In this document: positions 1-9,313 of the stretch, one piece after another
How positions within the stretch are numbered: position 1 is the stretch's first letter
How the letters are laid out: every line of letters starts with the position of its first letter
Assembly: GCF_003315795.1 (NCBI RefSeq)
Contig: NZ_QMEY01000040.1
Location: forward strand, 1 to 50,982
DNA from: Spongiactinospora rosea
GTDB lineage: Bacteria > Actinomycetota > Actinomycetes > Streptosporangiales > Streptosporangiaceae
DNA: 50,982 nt
Reading direction: 5' to 3'
Made by a program: the position numbers and the translations under genes
Notes under the pieces: model-generated
What the model was told of the DNA's origin: nothing
Database searches by the model: none
Seen by the model: only the letters and a program-made list of their open reading frames with translations

Positions 1-166
1 GCGCCTCGATCACCTGTCCATGCGTCAACTCCGCCGTGTCCCGCACCGGGCAGGCCGCATCCACCAGCTCCCGGATCCGTAACCGCGAGCAGAACCCGGC
101 GATGACCGGTAACGCTCCGAGCATCTTCTCGACACTGGCCTGGCCCCACTGCGCACGCTGTCTCAC
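1..166 (-). CDS. IS1634-type transposase, N-terminal part (DUF4277), cut by window edge
   Basis: Reading the minus strand from a GTG at 166 (or ATG at 124) gives an N-terminal region with the motifs LGALPVIAGFCSRL, CPVRDTAELTHGQVIEA. This pattern is characteristic of the DUF4277 domain at the start of IS1634-family transposases. Only about 55 residues lie in the window, so catalytic residues cannot be checked and it is unknown whether the element is intact. It runs away from the histidine kinase gene at 257, so the IS end must lie in the intervening 90 bp; I could not identify its terminal repeat. Family assignment rests on remembered motif similarity. Confidence 0.7.
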   Translation of the reverse strand, partial: MRQRAQWGQASVEKMLGALPVIAGFCSRLRIRELVDAACPVRDTAELTHGQVIEA

Positions 167-256
167 CAGCCAGGTGATATCGCGACGACGATCACCACGG
201 CAACCCGGCGATCTTCAAAAAGCCTCACGTGCGGAAAACGGGGCTAGCCTGCCGCT

Positions 257-1459
257 GTGGCAGTGGAACCCCTCGTCGCGGTGGTCGTGGTGGCCGTTCT
301 GGTGGGCGTGCCCACCTTCGTACTGTGGCGCGTGCTCCGCGGGCGCAGGGAGCTGGGCAGCAGCCCCGCCGAGCGGGCCACGTTCGAGACCCTGCACACC
401 GCCTCGCTGGCCGCGCCCCCGCTGCGTGCCGGGCTGACCGAGGCCGGGGCCACCAAGGCATCCCGCCACCTGCGCGAACTCCTCGGGTCACCGGCCCTGG
501 CGATCACCGACGGGGAGCGGCTGCTGGTCTACGACGGCGTGGGCGAGCACCACGCCGCCGCCGCCTTCGGCCTGGCCGGTGAGACCTTCAAGGACGGCAG
601 GACCCACGTCTTCGGCCCCGACGTGGTCACCTGCGACCACCCCGAGTGCCCGATCAGGTTCGCCGTGGTGGTCCCGCTCACCCCCGACGACCGGGTGGTC
701 GGCACGCTCACCGCGTACGGCGGGCACGCCTCCGCCGGTCTGGTCCGCGCCGCGCAGGAGGTCGCCCGCTGGGTCGACTCCCAGCTCGAACTGGCCGAGC
801 TGGACCGATCCCGCACCCTGCTGATGGAGGCCGAGGTCCGCGCGCTGCGCGCGCAGATCTCCCCGCACTTCATCTACAACTCCCTGACCACCATCGGCTC
901 CTTCGTCCGCACCGACCCCGAGCGGGCCAGGGAACTGCTGCTGGAGTTCGCCGACTTCACCCGCTACTCCTTCCGCAGGCACGGCGACTTCACCACGCTC
1001 GCCGAGGAGCTGCGCTCGATCGACCGCTACCTCACCCTGGAACGCGCCAGGTTCGGCGACCAGCTCCAGGTCACGCTGCGGATAGCGCCGGAGGTGCTGC
1101 CGGTGGCGGTGCCGTTCCTGTGCCTGCAGCCGCTGGTGGAGAACGCCGTGCGGCACGGCCTGGAGAGCAAGCCGGGCACCGGCCGCATCTCGATCATCGC
1201 CGAGGACGCCGGGGCGGAGTGCTCGATCAGCGTGGAGGACGACGGCATCGGCATGGACCCCGAACGGCTGCGCCGCATACTGGCGGGCGAATCCGGCGAG
1301 CGCTCGGGGGCCGGCGGCGTCGGCCTGGCGAACGTGGACGTACGTCTGCGCCAGGTCTACGGTGACGAGTACGGCCTGGTCGTGGAGACCGCCCCGGGCG
1401 CCGGAACCAAGATCAACGTACGCGTTCCCAAGTACCACCCGGGCGTGTCCGCGCGCTGA
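257..1459 (+). CDS. LytS/YehU-type sensor histidine kinase
   Basis: A 400-residue membrane-anchored sensor kinase. One N-terminal hydrophobic segment (residues about 5-27) is followed by a GAF-like sensory region (about 40-180), then a His_kinase domain with the phospho-acceptor in ISPHFIYNSL (His204) and an HATPase_c domain with N box QPLVENAVRHGL and G boxes DDGIGM and GVGLANV. This arrangement is typical of the kinase partners of LytTR response regulators. The GTG start is 90 bp from the divergent transposase fragment. The response regulator follows 79 bp downstream and two symporter modules come after it, so the inferred role is sensing a carboxylate or nutrient and controlling symporter expression. 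The ligand is not evident. Confidence 0.93.
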   Translation: MAVEPLVAVVVVAVLVGVPTFVLWRVLRGRRELGSSPAERATFETLHTASLAAPPLRAGLTEAGATKASRHLRELLGSPALAITDGERLLVYDGVGEHHAAAAFGLAGETFKDGRTHVFGPDVVTCDHPECPIRFAVVVPLTPDDRVVGTLTAYGGHASAGLVRAAQEVARWVDSQLELAELDRSRTLLMEAEVRALRAQISPHFIYNSLTTIGSFVRTDPERARELLLEFADFTRYSFRRHGDFTTLAEELRSIDRYLTLERARFGDQLQVTLRIAPEVLPVAVPFLCLQPLVENAVRHGLESKPGTGRISIIAEDAGAECSISVEDDGIGMDPERLRRILAGESGERSGAGGVGLANVDVRLRQVYGDEYGLVVETAPGAGTKINVRVPKYHPGVSAR

Positions 1460-1538
1460 TCTACGCGCGTACCCGTTGACTTCTGATGCCGGTTTCATCA
1501 CGCTCTAGTGCATTCGCCGATTAAGGAGGGGAGCCCTG

Positions 1539-2294
1539 GTGGTCGGCCTGCGCGTCCTCGCTGTTGACGATGAGCTGCCCGCGCTGGAGGATCTCGCCTA
1601 CCTCCTGCGGGCCGACACGAGGATCGCCGAAGTGGCCACGGCCAGGGACGGCGCCGCCGCGCTGCGGCTTTTGGACCGTGGCATCGCCGAGGGCAGGCCC
1701 ATCGACGCGGTCTTCCTCGACATCCGGATGCGCGGCCTGGACGGCGTGGTGCTCGGCCGGCTGCTCTCGCGGTTCGCCAACCCGCCGCGGGTCGTGTTCG
1801 TCACCGCCTACGAGGACCACGCGGTTGACGCCTTCGAGATCAAGGCCGAGGACTACCTGCTCAAACCGGTGCGCCCGGAACGGCTGGCCGAGGCGATCCG
1901 GCGGGTGAGCGTCGCAGCCGAGCACGCCGACCCCGAGACCGGGGGCCGCGAGCCGGACACCATCCCGGTCGAGCTGGGCGGGGTGACCCGGTTCGTGTCC
2001 AGCACCGACGTCAAGTACGTCGAGGCGCAGGGCGACTACGCCCGGCTGCACACCGAGGGCGGCAGCCACCTGGTCCGGATCTCGCTGGCCACCCTGGAGG
2101 AGCGCTGGGCACCCGTGGGGTTCGTCCGGGTCCACCGCAGCCACCTGGTCGCCGTCAAGCACATCGACGAGCTGCACATCGACTCCGGCCGGTGCGTGGT
2201 GCGGGTCGGCGAAACGGAAATACCGGTGAGCCGCCGCCACACCAGGGAGCTTCGTGATCTGCTTGTGCGCAGGGCGCGCAAGGCCCAGAGCTAG
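1539..2294 (+). CDS. LytTR-family response regulator
   Basis: A 251-residue regulator: N-terminal receiver domain (about 1-120) with acidic pocket AVDDE, phospho-acceptor Asp61 in VFLDIRM, and LLKPV around the conserved Lys; C-terminal LytTR DNA-binding domain (about 145-245) with the typical segments YVEAQGDYARLHT, VRVHRSHLVAV and VSRRHTREL. The GTG start is set by a strong RBS (AAGGAGGGG, 1523-1531). It is the cognate partner of the kinase upstream. The small membrane protein and symporter at 2316 and 2687 are the likely targets or co-transcribed partners, judged by spacing of 21 bp. Confidence 0.95.
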   Translation: MVGLRVLAVDDELPALEDLAYLLRADTRIAEVATARDGAAALRLLDRGIAEGRPIDAVFLDIRMRGLDGVVLGRLLSRFANPPRVVFVTAYEDHAVDAFEIKAEDYLLKPVRPERLAEAIRRVSVAAEHADPETGGREPDTIPVELGGVTRFVSSTDVKYVEAQGDYARLHTEGGSHLVRISLATLEERWAPVGFVRVHRSHLVAVKHIDELHIDSGRCVVRVGETEIPVSRRHTRELRDLLVRRARKAQS

Positions 2295-2315
2295 CTCGCA
2301 TCGCATGGGGGGACG

Positions 2316-2690
2316 ATGACCGAACGGCAGCGCAGGGTGGTCGTGACCAGCCCGCGCACGGTGGCCGCACGCCGCCCGCGCCATCCGGTGACCCGGGAGC
2401 TGGACGAGCAGACCCGGCTCGGCGAGGTGTACATGCGCTCGCTGATCAGGACGCAGTTCCGGCTCGGCCTGTTCGTGTGCACCCTGCTCGGCTGCGTGAT
2501 CGGCGGGCTGCCGCTGCTGTTCCTGCTGATGCCGCAACTGCGCGAGGTGCACCTGGGCGCGCTGCCGCTGCCCTGGGCGGTGCTGGGCGGGCTGATCTTC
2601 CCGGCCTTCGTCGTGGGGGCCTGGCTGTACGTACGCCAGGCCGAGCGCAACGAACGCCACTTCGCCGACCTCATGGACGAGCGTCCGTGA
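2316..2690 (+). CDS. small two-TM membrane protein (symporter partner, DUF485-like)
   Basis: A 124-residue protein with a basic cytoplasmic N terminus and two hydrophobic segments (about 50-72 and 86-108). It has the same size class, topology and position relative to a symporter as the DUF485 protein at 4384, so I call it the accessory subunit of the following symporter. Its stop codon overlaps the GTG start of that symporter (GTGA), implying translational coupling. Direct DUF485 membership is an inference; the sequence is more divergent than the second copy. A transport accessory role is plausible but unproven for this family. Confidence 0.8.
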   Translation: MTERQRRVVVTSPRTVAARRPRHPVTRELDEQTRLGEVYMRSLIRTQFRLGLFVCTLLGCVIGGLPLLFLLMPQLREVHLGALPLPWAVLGGLIFPAFVVGAWLYVRQAERNERHFADLMDERP

Positions 2691-4195
2691 GCACCGCCTC
2701 CGGCGTCACCGCGGTGGTCCTGGTCGTGGTGACGGCGGTGCTGATCGGCGCGTTCGGGCTGCGCCTGTCGCGCACCACCTCCGACTTCTACGTGGCCTCG
2801 CGGACCGTCTCCCCGCTGTGGAACGCCTCCGCGATCGGCGGCGAGTACCTCTCGGCGGCCTCCTTCCTCGGCGCGGCCGGGCTGATCCTCGCCTACGGGG
2901 CCGACATGCTGTGGCTGCCGGTCGGCTGGACCGGCGGCTACCTGGTGCTGCTGGTCCTGGTGTCGGCCCCGCTGCGCAGGTCCGGGGCCTACACGCTGCC
3001 CGACTTCGCCGAGGCGCGGCTGTCGTCGATGACCGTCCGCCGGACGGCGAGCGTGCTGGTCGTGCTGATCGGCTGGCTGTACCTGATGCCGCAGTTCCAG
3101 AGCGCGGGCGTGGTGCTGCGGACGATCACCGGGGCCCCCGAGTGGGTGGGCGGGGTGCTGGTGGCGGTCGTGGTGGCGGTCAACGTGCTGTCCGGCGGGA
3201 TGCGGTCGATCACGTTCGTCCAGGCGTTCCAGTACTGGCTCAAGCTCACCGCGCTGGCCTTCCCCGTGCTCTTCCTGCTGTCGGCCTGGCGCGGCGCCGG
3301 GGCGCCCGGCATCAGCGCGCACGACGCGGCGACCTGGGCGCTGCCGCTGGGCGGGGGGCGGGAGTATCCGCTGTACGCGACGTACTCGCTGATCCTGGCG
3401 ACCTTCCTGGGCACGATGGGGCTGCCGCACGTCCTCGTGCGCTTCTACACCAACCCGGACGGGCGGGCCGCCCGCCGTACGACCCTGGTCGTGCTGTCCC
3501 TGCTCGGCGCGTTCTACCTGCTGCCGGCGATCTACGGCGCGCTCGGCCGCCTCTACGCGCCCGACCTGATCGCCAGCGGGCGCACCGACGAGGTGGTGCT
3601 CGCGCTGCCCGGCCGCATGATCGGCGGGACGCTGGGCGACCTGCTGGCCGCGCTGGTCACGGCGGGGGCGTTCGCGGCGTTCCTGTCCACCTCCTCGGGG
3701 CTGACCGTGTCGGTCGCCGGGGTGATCGCCCAGGACATCCTGCGCGGCGGCGTGCGGTCCTTCCAGCTCGCCACGGTGGCGGCGGTGATCGTGCCGCTGG
3801 TGCTGGCAGCGGCGGCGCGCTCGCTGCCGGTGGCCGACGTGGTGGGCCTGGCGTTCGCGGTCGCCGCCTCGTCGTTCTGCCCGTTGCTGGTGCTCGGCAT
3901 CTGGTGGTGGCGGCTGACCTCGACCGGCGCGATGGCCGGGCTGCTGGCCGGTGGGGGCCTGGCGAGCGCGGCGGTGCTGACCACGATCGTGATCGGCCCG
4001 CACTCCGGCTGGGCGGGCGCGCTGCTGGCCCAGCCCGCCGCCTGGACCGTGCCCATCGCCTTCGTGGTGATGATCGTGGTCTCACTGGCCACCCCCGGCA
4101 AGGTGCCCGCCGACGTGACCCGCACCATGGTACGCCTGCACGCCCCGGAAGGGCTCAACGTCAACCGCGGCGACTGGCGTCCGAGACGATCCTGA
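2687..4195 (+). CDS. sodium:solute symporter (SSS family, ActP-related)
   Basis: About 502 residues from a GTG that overlaps the preceding stop. Roughly thirteen hydrophobic segments and SSS-family signatures are visible: ADFYVASRT-like start (SDFYVASRTVSPLWN), GGEYLSAASFLG in TM2, GLPHVLVRFYTNPDGRAAR in the middle, and FAAFLSTSSGLTVSVAGVIAQD. It resembles cation/acetate symporters (ActP) but is shorter and diverged from the copy at 4710. The substrate is probably a short-chain carboxylate; this is inferred from the family. Coupled to the LytS/LytTR system upstream, a configuration that suggests ligand-induced uptake. Confidence 0.9.
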   Translation: MSTASGVTAVVLVVVTAVLIGAFGLRLSRTTSDFYVASRTVSPLWNASAIGGEYLSAASFLGAAGLILAYGADMLWLPVGWTGGYLVLLVLVSAPLRRSGAYTLPDFAEARLSSMTVRRTASVLVVLIGWLYLMPQFQSAGVVLRTITGAPEWVGGVLVAVVVAVNVLSGGMRSITFVQAFQYWLKLTALAFPVLFLLSAWRGAGAPGISAHDAATWALPLGGGREYPLYATYSLILATFLGTMGLPHVLVRFYTNPDGRAARRTTLVVLSLLGAFYLLPAIYGALGRLYAPDLIASGRTDEVVLALPGRMIGGTLGDLLAALVTAGAFAAFLSTSSGLTVSVAGVIAQDILRGGVRSFQLATVAAVIVPLVLAAAARSLPVADVVGLAFAVAASSFCPLLVLGIWWWRLTSTGAMAGLLAGGGLASAAVLTTIVIGPHSGWAGALLAQPAAWTVPIAFVVMIVVSLATPGKVPADVTRTMVRLHAPEGLNVNRGDWRPRRS

Positions 4196-4383
4196 CCAGG
4201 GCTTCCCCGCGTTCCTGAGAATGGCCGACCGCTCGTCGCGGATATCCGACCTTTCACCGCAATGGGCCGCCTGCTGAACGCCATGCCGTGACGACTCGGC
4301 GACCGGCCCGGCGCTGCCTCTTCTTAGCGGGCGTTTCCCCTTCTACGGTATGCGTGATCCACATCACAGCCGTGGGAGGCTCG

Positions 4384-4713
4384 GTGACGACCAAAGAACA
4401 TGATGCGTCCGTCTACGAACAGGTACAGACGAGTCAGGAGTTCCAGGAGCTGAAACGGCGCTTCCGCGCCTGGACGTTCCCGATGACCGCGGCCTTCCTG
4501 GTGTGGTACCTGCTCTACGTGCTGCTCTCCGGCTGGGCTCGTGACTTCATGGGGATCAAGCTGTTCGGCAACATCAACGTGGCCTTGGTGTTCGGGGTGC
4601 TTCAGTTCGTGTCCACGTTCTGGATCGCCTGGGCGTACTCCAGGCACGCGGCCAAGAAGCTGGACCCGCTGGCCGACAAGCTCCGTCACGAGGTCGAGGA
4701 GAAGCAGCAGTGA
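4384..4713 (+). CDS. DUF485 membrane protein (YjcH-like)
   Basis: Taken from GTG 4384, preceded by GGGAGG (4374-4379), giving 109 residues; a longer frame upstream to 4288 lacks a good RBS. It carries the DUF485 pattern: a soluble N terminus ending in SQEFQELKRRFRAWTFP, then two transmembrane segments around FLVWYLLYVLLSGWA and VFGVLQFVSTFWIAWAY. In many bacteria this gene (yjcH) immediately precedes actP, exactly as here, with a TGA/GTG overlap. It is presumed to support acetate symporter function; its biochemical role is not established. Confidence 0.92.
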   Translation: MTTKEHDASVYEQVQTSQEFQELKRRFRAWTFPMTAAFLVWYLLYVLLSGWARDFMGIKLFGNINVALVFGVLQFVSTFWIAWAYSRHAAKKLDPLADKLRHEVEEKQQ

Positions 4714-6320
4714 GTTCAGAGGCGCTTTCCACCACCCTCTTCCTGATATTCGTCGCGGCGACGCTCGGCATCACCTTCTGGGCCAGCCGCAACACCAAGA
4801 CCGCCGCCGACTACTACGCCGGTGGCCGCTCGTTCAGCGCCGCCCAGAACGGTATGGCGATCGGCGGCGACTACATGTCCGCCGCCTCGTTCCTCGGCAT
4901 CGCCGGGATCATCGCCCTGTCCGGCTACGACGGCTTCCTGTACTCCATCGGCTTCCTGGTCGCCTGGCTGGTGGCGCTGCTGCTGGTCGCCGAGCTGATG
5001 CGCAACTCCGGCAAGTTCACCATGGCCGACGTACTGGCCTTCCGGATGAGCCCGCGCCCGGTGCGCACCGCGGCGGGCGTGTCCACGATCACGGTCAGCA
5101 TCTTCTACCTGCTGGCCCAGATGGTCGGCGCGGGCGCGCTGGTCGGCCTGCTGCTCGGCATCGACTCGCCGGCCGGAAAGGCGCTGACCATCGTCGGCGT
5201 CGGCATCCTGATGATCGTCTACGTGGTCTTCGGCGGTATGAAGGGCACCACCTGGGTGCAGATCGTCAAGGCCGTGCTGCTGATGACCGGCGCCGCGCTG
5301 ATCACCCTGCTGGTCCTGATGCAGTTCGGCTTCAACCTGTCCGGGCTGCTCGGCGAGGCCGCCGCGGAGAGCGGGAAGGGCGCCGCGTTCCTGGAGCCCG
5401 GCCTGAAGTACGGCACCGAGGCGCAGGGCCTGGCGGGCAAGATCGACCTGGTCAGCCTGGGCATCGCCCTGGTGCTCGGCACCGCGGGTCTGCCGCACAT
5501 CCTGATCCGCTTTTACACCGTTCCCACCGCGAAGGACGCCCGGAAGTCGGTCATCTGGGGCATCGGCATCATCGGCGTCTTCTACCTGCTCACGCTGGTG
5601 CTGGGCTTCGGTGCCGCGGCGCTGGTGGGCGGCAAGGCGATCACCGCGGCGGACAAGGCGGGCAACACCGCCGCGCCGCAGCTCGCCAAGGCGATCGGCG
5701 ACCTCATGTTCGGCTCGGTCGGCGGCACGATCCTGCTGGCGGTCATCGCGGCCGTCGCCTTCGCCACCATCCTGGCCGTGGTCGCGGGCCTCACCCTGGC
5801 CTCGTCCTCCAGCTTCGCCCACGACCTCTACGCGCACGTCATCAAGCGCGGCAAGGTCACCGAGCGGGAGGAGGTGCGGGTCGCCCGGATCTCCGCCTTC
5901 GTGATCGGCGCGGCCTCCATCGGCCTGGGCATCCTGGCCCAGGGCCAGAACGTCGCCTTCCTGGTGGCGCTGGCCTTCGCGGTGGCCGCCTCGGGCAACC
6001 TGCCGGCGATCCTGTTCAGCCTGTTCTGGAAGCGGTTCAACACCGCGGGCGCGGTCTCGGCGATCTACGGCGGCCTGCTGTCCGCGCTGATCCTGGTGAT
6101 CTTCTCGCCGGTCGTGTCGGGCAGCAAGACGGCGCTGTTCCCCGGGGCCGACTTCTCCTGGTTCCCGCTGCAGAACCCGGGCATCATCTCCATCCCGCTG
6201 GGCTTCCTGTTCGGCTGGCTCGGTACCCGGATGAGCAAGGAGTACAACGCCGCGAAGTACGCCGAGATCGAGGTCCGCTCGCTCACCGGCGTCGGCGCGG
6301 AGCAGGCCACCCAGCACTGA
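4710..6320 (+). CDS. actP: cation/acetate symporter ActP
   Basis: A 536-residue polytopic membrane protein of the SSS family. Recognisable ActP features are DYYAGGRSFSAAQNGMAIGGDYMSAA near the N terminus (key part GGDYMSAASFLG), GLPHILIRFYTVPTAKDARKS in the middle, and FATILAVVAGLTLASSSSFAHDLY, where a Ser-rich stretch contributes to the sodium site. It is likely a sodium-driven acetate or short-chain monocarboxylate importer. The start overlaps the stop of the DUF485 gene. A rho-independent terminator follows at 6341. It is the better conserved of two SSS modules in this locus; having two behind one two-component system suggests different substrates or affinities. Confidence 0.93.
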   Translation: MSSEALSTTLFLIFVAATLGITFWASRNTKTAADYYAGGRSFSAAQNGMAIGGDYMSAASFLGIAGIIALSGYDGFLYSIGFLVAWLVALLLVAELMRNSGKFTMADVLAFRMSPRPVRTAAGVSTITVSIFYLLAQMVGAGALVGLLLGIDSPAGKALTIVGVGILMIVYVVFGGMKGTTWVQIVKAVLLMTGAALITLLVLMQFGFNLSGLLGEAAAESGKGAAFLEPGLKYGTEAQGLAGKIDLVSLGIALVLGTAGLPHILIRFYTVPTAKDARKSVIWGIGIIGVFYLLTLVLGFGAAALVGGKAITAADKAGNTAAPQLAKAIGDLMFGSVGGTILLAVIAAVAFATILAVVAGLTLASSSSFAHDLYAHVIKRGKVTEREEVRVARISAFVIGAASIGLGILAQGQNVAFLVALAFAVAASGNLPAILFSLFWKRFNTAGAVSAIYGGLLSALILVIFSPVVSGSKTALFPGADFSWFPLQNPGIISIPLGFLFGWLGTRMSKEYNAAKYAEIEVRSLTGVGAEQATQH

Positions 6321-6340
6321 CGGCCGTCCCTTTCCAGGGT

Positions 6341-6365
6341 CCCCGGCGGGCATCGCCCGCCGGGG
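6341..6365. terminator. bidirectional hairpin terminator
   Basis: A perfect 11-bp stem (CCCCGGCGGGC / GCCCGCCGGGG) with a three-base loop sits between the convergent symporter (stop 6320) and acyltransferase (stop 6390) genes, so it can end both transcripts. Confidence 0.8.
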
Positions 6366-6389
6366 CCCTTCCCGTTCCAGGCCCTGTTC

Positions 6390-7883
6390 TCAGGCCGGAA
6401 CGGTCTCCTTGGCCGTCTCCGCGGCAGGCTCGGGGGCGGGACCGGCGAGGGCCGACAGCTCGTCCAGGGCCGCGCGCAGGTGGCCCAGCAGCCGCCACAC
6501 GTCGTCCACGTGGCGCGGGCAGGCCAGCAGCCCGAAGTCCAGCGACCCGTCGTAGGAGAAGCAGGTGACGCTGAGCCCGCCGCTCAGGTCGGTGACCACC
6601 GACATCGGGTAGTAGGCCACCACCTTGCCCCCGCACAGGTACAGCGGGACGCGCGGGCCCGGCACGTTGGAGACGATCAGGTTGACCGGCGGGCAGGCGA
6701 GCCCCGCCAGCCGGAAGACCGAGGCGGTGGCCAGCGCCGTCACCGGCGGCGGCAGCAGCGCGGAAAGGTCGCTCAGCCAGGTCGCGGGGGAGGAGGCGAA
6801 GCGGCGCTTGGCGGCGCGCATGGCCTCCCTGGTGGACAGCAGCCGCTCAAGCGGGTCGGCCAGGTGCGTGGCGATCGGGGCGGCCATCGCCGAGATCCGG
6901 TTGCCCACCGCGCCGGGGCCGCGTCCGTCGGTGCGGGCGCGGGCGGCCACCGGGACGGCGGCGATCAGCGGCCGGTCGGGCAGTACGTCCCGTTCGGCCA
7001 GCCAGGCCCGCAGCGCCGCCGCGCACATGGCCATCACGACGTCGTTGACGCTCATCCCGAAGGCCCTGCCGACCCGCCTGATATCCGCCAGCGGCAGCGA
7101 GCCGTAGGCGAACCGCCGCTGCCCGCTCACCGGCCCGGTCAGCGGCGTGCGCGGAACCTCCAGAGACGGCAGGGCGGGCGCCCGCCCTGCCTCGCCGCCG
7201 AGCAGCCTGGCCGCCCGCGCCACCCAGCGCGCCCCGGGCAGCGTGGCGGCGATCGGCACGGCGTCCAGGTCGGCCGCGGTACGGCGGAGCGAGCCGAGCG
7301 CCCGCAGCGGGTGCGTCATCGAGTTGACCGCCGCCCCGGCGAGCATGCCGAGCGTGCCCGGCGCGGTGACCGGGTCGGCCGGGGGCGGCGCGCAGGCGGG
7401 CTCGGGGCCGCCCGGCGCGAGGTCCAGCAGGGCGGCGAGCGTCTCGGCCCCGGACACGCCGTCGATGGCGCAGTGGTGGACCTTGGTGTAGATGGCCACC
7501 CGGCCATGCTCCAGGCCGTGGATCAGGTGCATCTCCCACAGCGGCCGGTGCCGGGACAGCCTGCGCTCGTGCAGCCTGGCGACCACGTCGGTGAGGAGTT
7601 CGGGGGCGGGCAGCGTGGTCTCGTAAACGTGGTCGGCGGGGTCGAAGCCGGGGTCTTCGGCCCAGTACGGCAGGTCCAGCCCGAACGGCACCCCGGCCAG
7701 CCGCAGCCGCAGCGCGGGGGCCAGGTGCGCCCGGCGGCGCAGCAGCGCGACCAGCGTGCCCTTGGTGATCCGGCCCGCGGCGGCGTCGCCGGGATCGACG
7801 ATCGCGACCCCGGCGACGTGCGCGGTGGTCGTCGGCGACTCGGCATGGAGGAACTGCGCGTCGAGCGCGGTCAACTGGCGCAC
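6390..7883 (-). CDS. WS/DGAT-type acyltransferase (wax ester synthase/diacylglycerol acyltransferase)
   Basis: About 497 residues from GTG 7883, chosen because GGAGGGAG lies 6-7 bases upstream; a longer frame to 7913 lacks such a site. The N terminus reads LTALDAQFLHAE, as usual for the family, and the catalytic HHxxxDG motif is present as VHHCAIDG (His136, His137, Asp141). PLWEMHLIHGL just before it and the C-terminal NLIVSNVPGPRVPLY block are further WS/DGAT signatures. The enzyme would transfer acyl-CoA to alcohol or diacylglycerol in triacylglycerol or wax ester storage. Neighbours do not refine the substrate. It is a single-gene unit convergent with actP. Confidence 0.95.
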   Translation of the reverse strand: MRQLTALDAQFLHAESPTTTAHVAGVAIVDPGDAAAGRITKGTLVALLRRRAHLAPALRLRLAGVPFGLDLPYWAEDPGFDPADHVYETTLPAPELLTDVVARLHERRLSRHRPLWEMHLIHGLEHGRVAIYTKVHHCAIDGVSGAETLAALLDLAPGGPEPACAPPPADPVTAPGTLGMLAGAAVNSMTHPLRALGSLRRTAADLDAVPIAATLPGARWVARAARLLGGEAGRAPALPSLEVPRTPLTGPVSGQRRFAYGSLPLADIRRVGRAFGMSVNDVVMAMCAAALRAWLAERDVLPDRPLIAAVPVAARARTDGRGPGAVGNRISAMAAPIATHLADPLERLLSTREAMRAAKRRFASSPATWLSDLSALLPPPVTALATASVFRLAGLACPPVNLIVSNVPGPRVPLYLCGGKVVAYYPMSVVTDLSGGLSVTCFSYDGSLDFGLLACPRHVDDVWRLLGHLRAALDELSALAGPAPEPAAETAKETVPA

Positions 7884-8052
7884 TGATCTCTCCCTCCAGC
7901 CGGGACGGTCCATGGGAACATCCTGAGGTCTTCGCGTTTCCGGAGGGTTTCACACCTACTGCCCGATGATTCTGACAGGTTAAATTCCGGTCACTAGCCG
8001 TTAAGCGTGTGATTTGTAGGGATCTCTTTGCGTCTCGCCGCGAGCGTGGCCT

Positions 8053-9156
8053 TCATGTAGAGATCACCCGTACCGGGTGCGCCACCACCGCCCCGAACAG
8101 GTAGCCGTCGGCGTTGAAGGGGGCGCGGAGCGGCTGCGTGGTCCCCGATTCGTCGGTGGCGCGGGCCAGCAGCGCGTAGCCGCCCGGACCCGGGGGGCGC
8201 CAGGTGAACCGCCACCGCGCCCATCCGGCGGCCGGGCGTGGCCCGTGCAGCGTGGCACGTTCCCAGCTCGCGCCGCCGTCCACGCTGATCTCCACGCGCA
8301 CGACCCGGCCGTTGCCCGACCATGACCGCCCGCGCAGCTCCAGTTCCCGCCCGGCGGGCAGCACGGCGTCCCAGGGCAGCTCGAAGGCGCTCTTCGGCAC
8401 CTGCGTGGTGAGCGGCGGGCCCCACCGGGGCATCCGGTAGAACACCGTGTTCCACGGCGTCAGGATCGGCTCGTCGGACACCTCGATCTCGCCCAGCCAC
8501 TTGATCGAGGCGACCCCGATCCAGGACGGAACGATGAGCCGGGCGGGGAACCCGTGGTCGGGCGGCAGCGGCTCGCCGTTCATGTCCAGGGCGAGCAGGA
8601 CGTCCGAAAGGGCCTTGGCGATCGGCAGCGGGCGGCGGACCCTGCCATGGTTGACCCCGCCGCAGATGTAGTCGGCGTCCAGGCCGACGCCCAGCACGTC
8701 CACCGCGCCGGAGGTGAGCCCGGCCGACCGCAGCACGGCCGCAAGCGGGACGCCGCCCCACCTGGCCACGCCGATGCCGCCCAGCCGCCACGGGGTGCCG
8801 GGCGTGGGCGTGCCCTGCTGGGCGGCGTAGAACGCCCGGCCGTTGCCCGCGCACTCCACCGCCGCGTCGATCGTCACCTGCGGCATGGCCCGCAGCTCGG
8901 CGTAGTCGAAGGTCCGGGGCGCGCGCAGGCCGCGTCCGTGGACCCGCAGCCGCCAGCTCGCCGCGTCGATGAGCGGCGTGGTGGTGTGGTTGCGCACGAA
9001 GAACCTGTCGTTGGGAACGTGGTAGCCCGTCCCGGCCAGGGCCTCCCAGCGGGTTTCGGCGTTGCTGTCGTGCGCGACGAACCACTCCGGTGGCAGCGGT
9101 TTGACTATGCCCCCGCTCACGGGAGGGGCGTCGTCCATGGGGTTCTCGTACGCCAT
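8053..9156 (-). CDS. sulfite-oxidase-family molybdopterin oxidoreductase
   Basis: About 367 residues from ATG 9156, which has AAGGGA seven bases upstream; a frame starting at 9183 is less supported. The N-terminal molybdopterin domain (about 60-230) contains VECAGNGR with the molybdenum-ligand Cys102, plus GGVNHGRVRRPLPIAKAL and PSWIGVASIKWL. The C-terminal Mo-co dimerisation domain (about 250-365) shows RGRSWSGNG and VEISVDGGASWERA. No heme domain and no Tat signal are seen, so it is probably a cytoplasmic stand-alone enzyme. Sulfite is the family substrate, but actual substrate and electron acceptor cannot be told. It stands alone and is divergent from the ureohydrolase gene. Confidence 0.93.
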   Translation of the reverse strand: MAYENPMDDAPPVSGGIVKPLPPEWFVAHDSNAETRWEALAGTGYHVPNDRFFVRNHTTTPLIDAASWRLRVHGRGLRAPRTFDYAELRAMPQVTIDAAVECAGNGRAFYAAQQGTPTPGTPWRLGGIGVARWGGVPLAAVLRSAGLTSGAVDVLGVGLDADYICGGVNHGRVRRPLPIAKALSDVLLALDMNGEPLPPDHGFPARLIVPSWIGVASIKWLGEIEVSDEPILTPWNTVFYRMPRWGPPLTTQVPKSAFELPWDAVLPAGRELELRGRSWSGNGRVVRVEISVDGGASWERATLHGPRPAAGWARWRFTWRPPGPGGYALLARATDESGTTQPLRAPFNADGYLFGAVVAHPVRVIST

Positions 9157-9313
9157 CCGGTCGTCCCTTCGGTCAAACCACATATTCCCTACAGGGACAG
9201 TATGTAATCCTGGAACACGCCACGCCGTATCCGGGCGTGGTTTTCCTCACCCCTGTCCATCTTCATACCCGCCGCCCGGTTCGCCTTGCCCGCCCACGGC
9301 GCAGGAATGCCCT

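Noticed and set aside
36..437. 133-codon plus-strand frame at the window start
   Set aside because: Opposite strand of the transposase start and overlapping the histidine kinase gene; Trp/Cys/Arg-rich nonsense.
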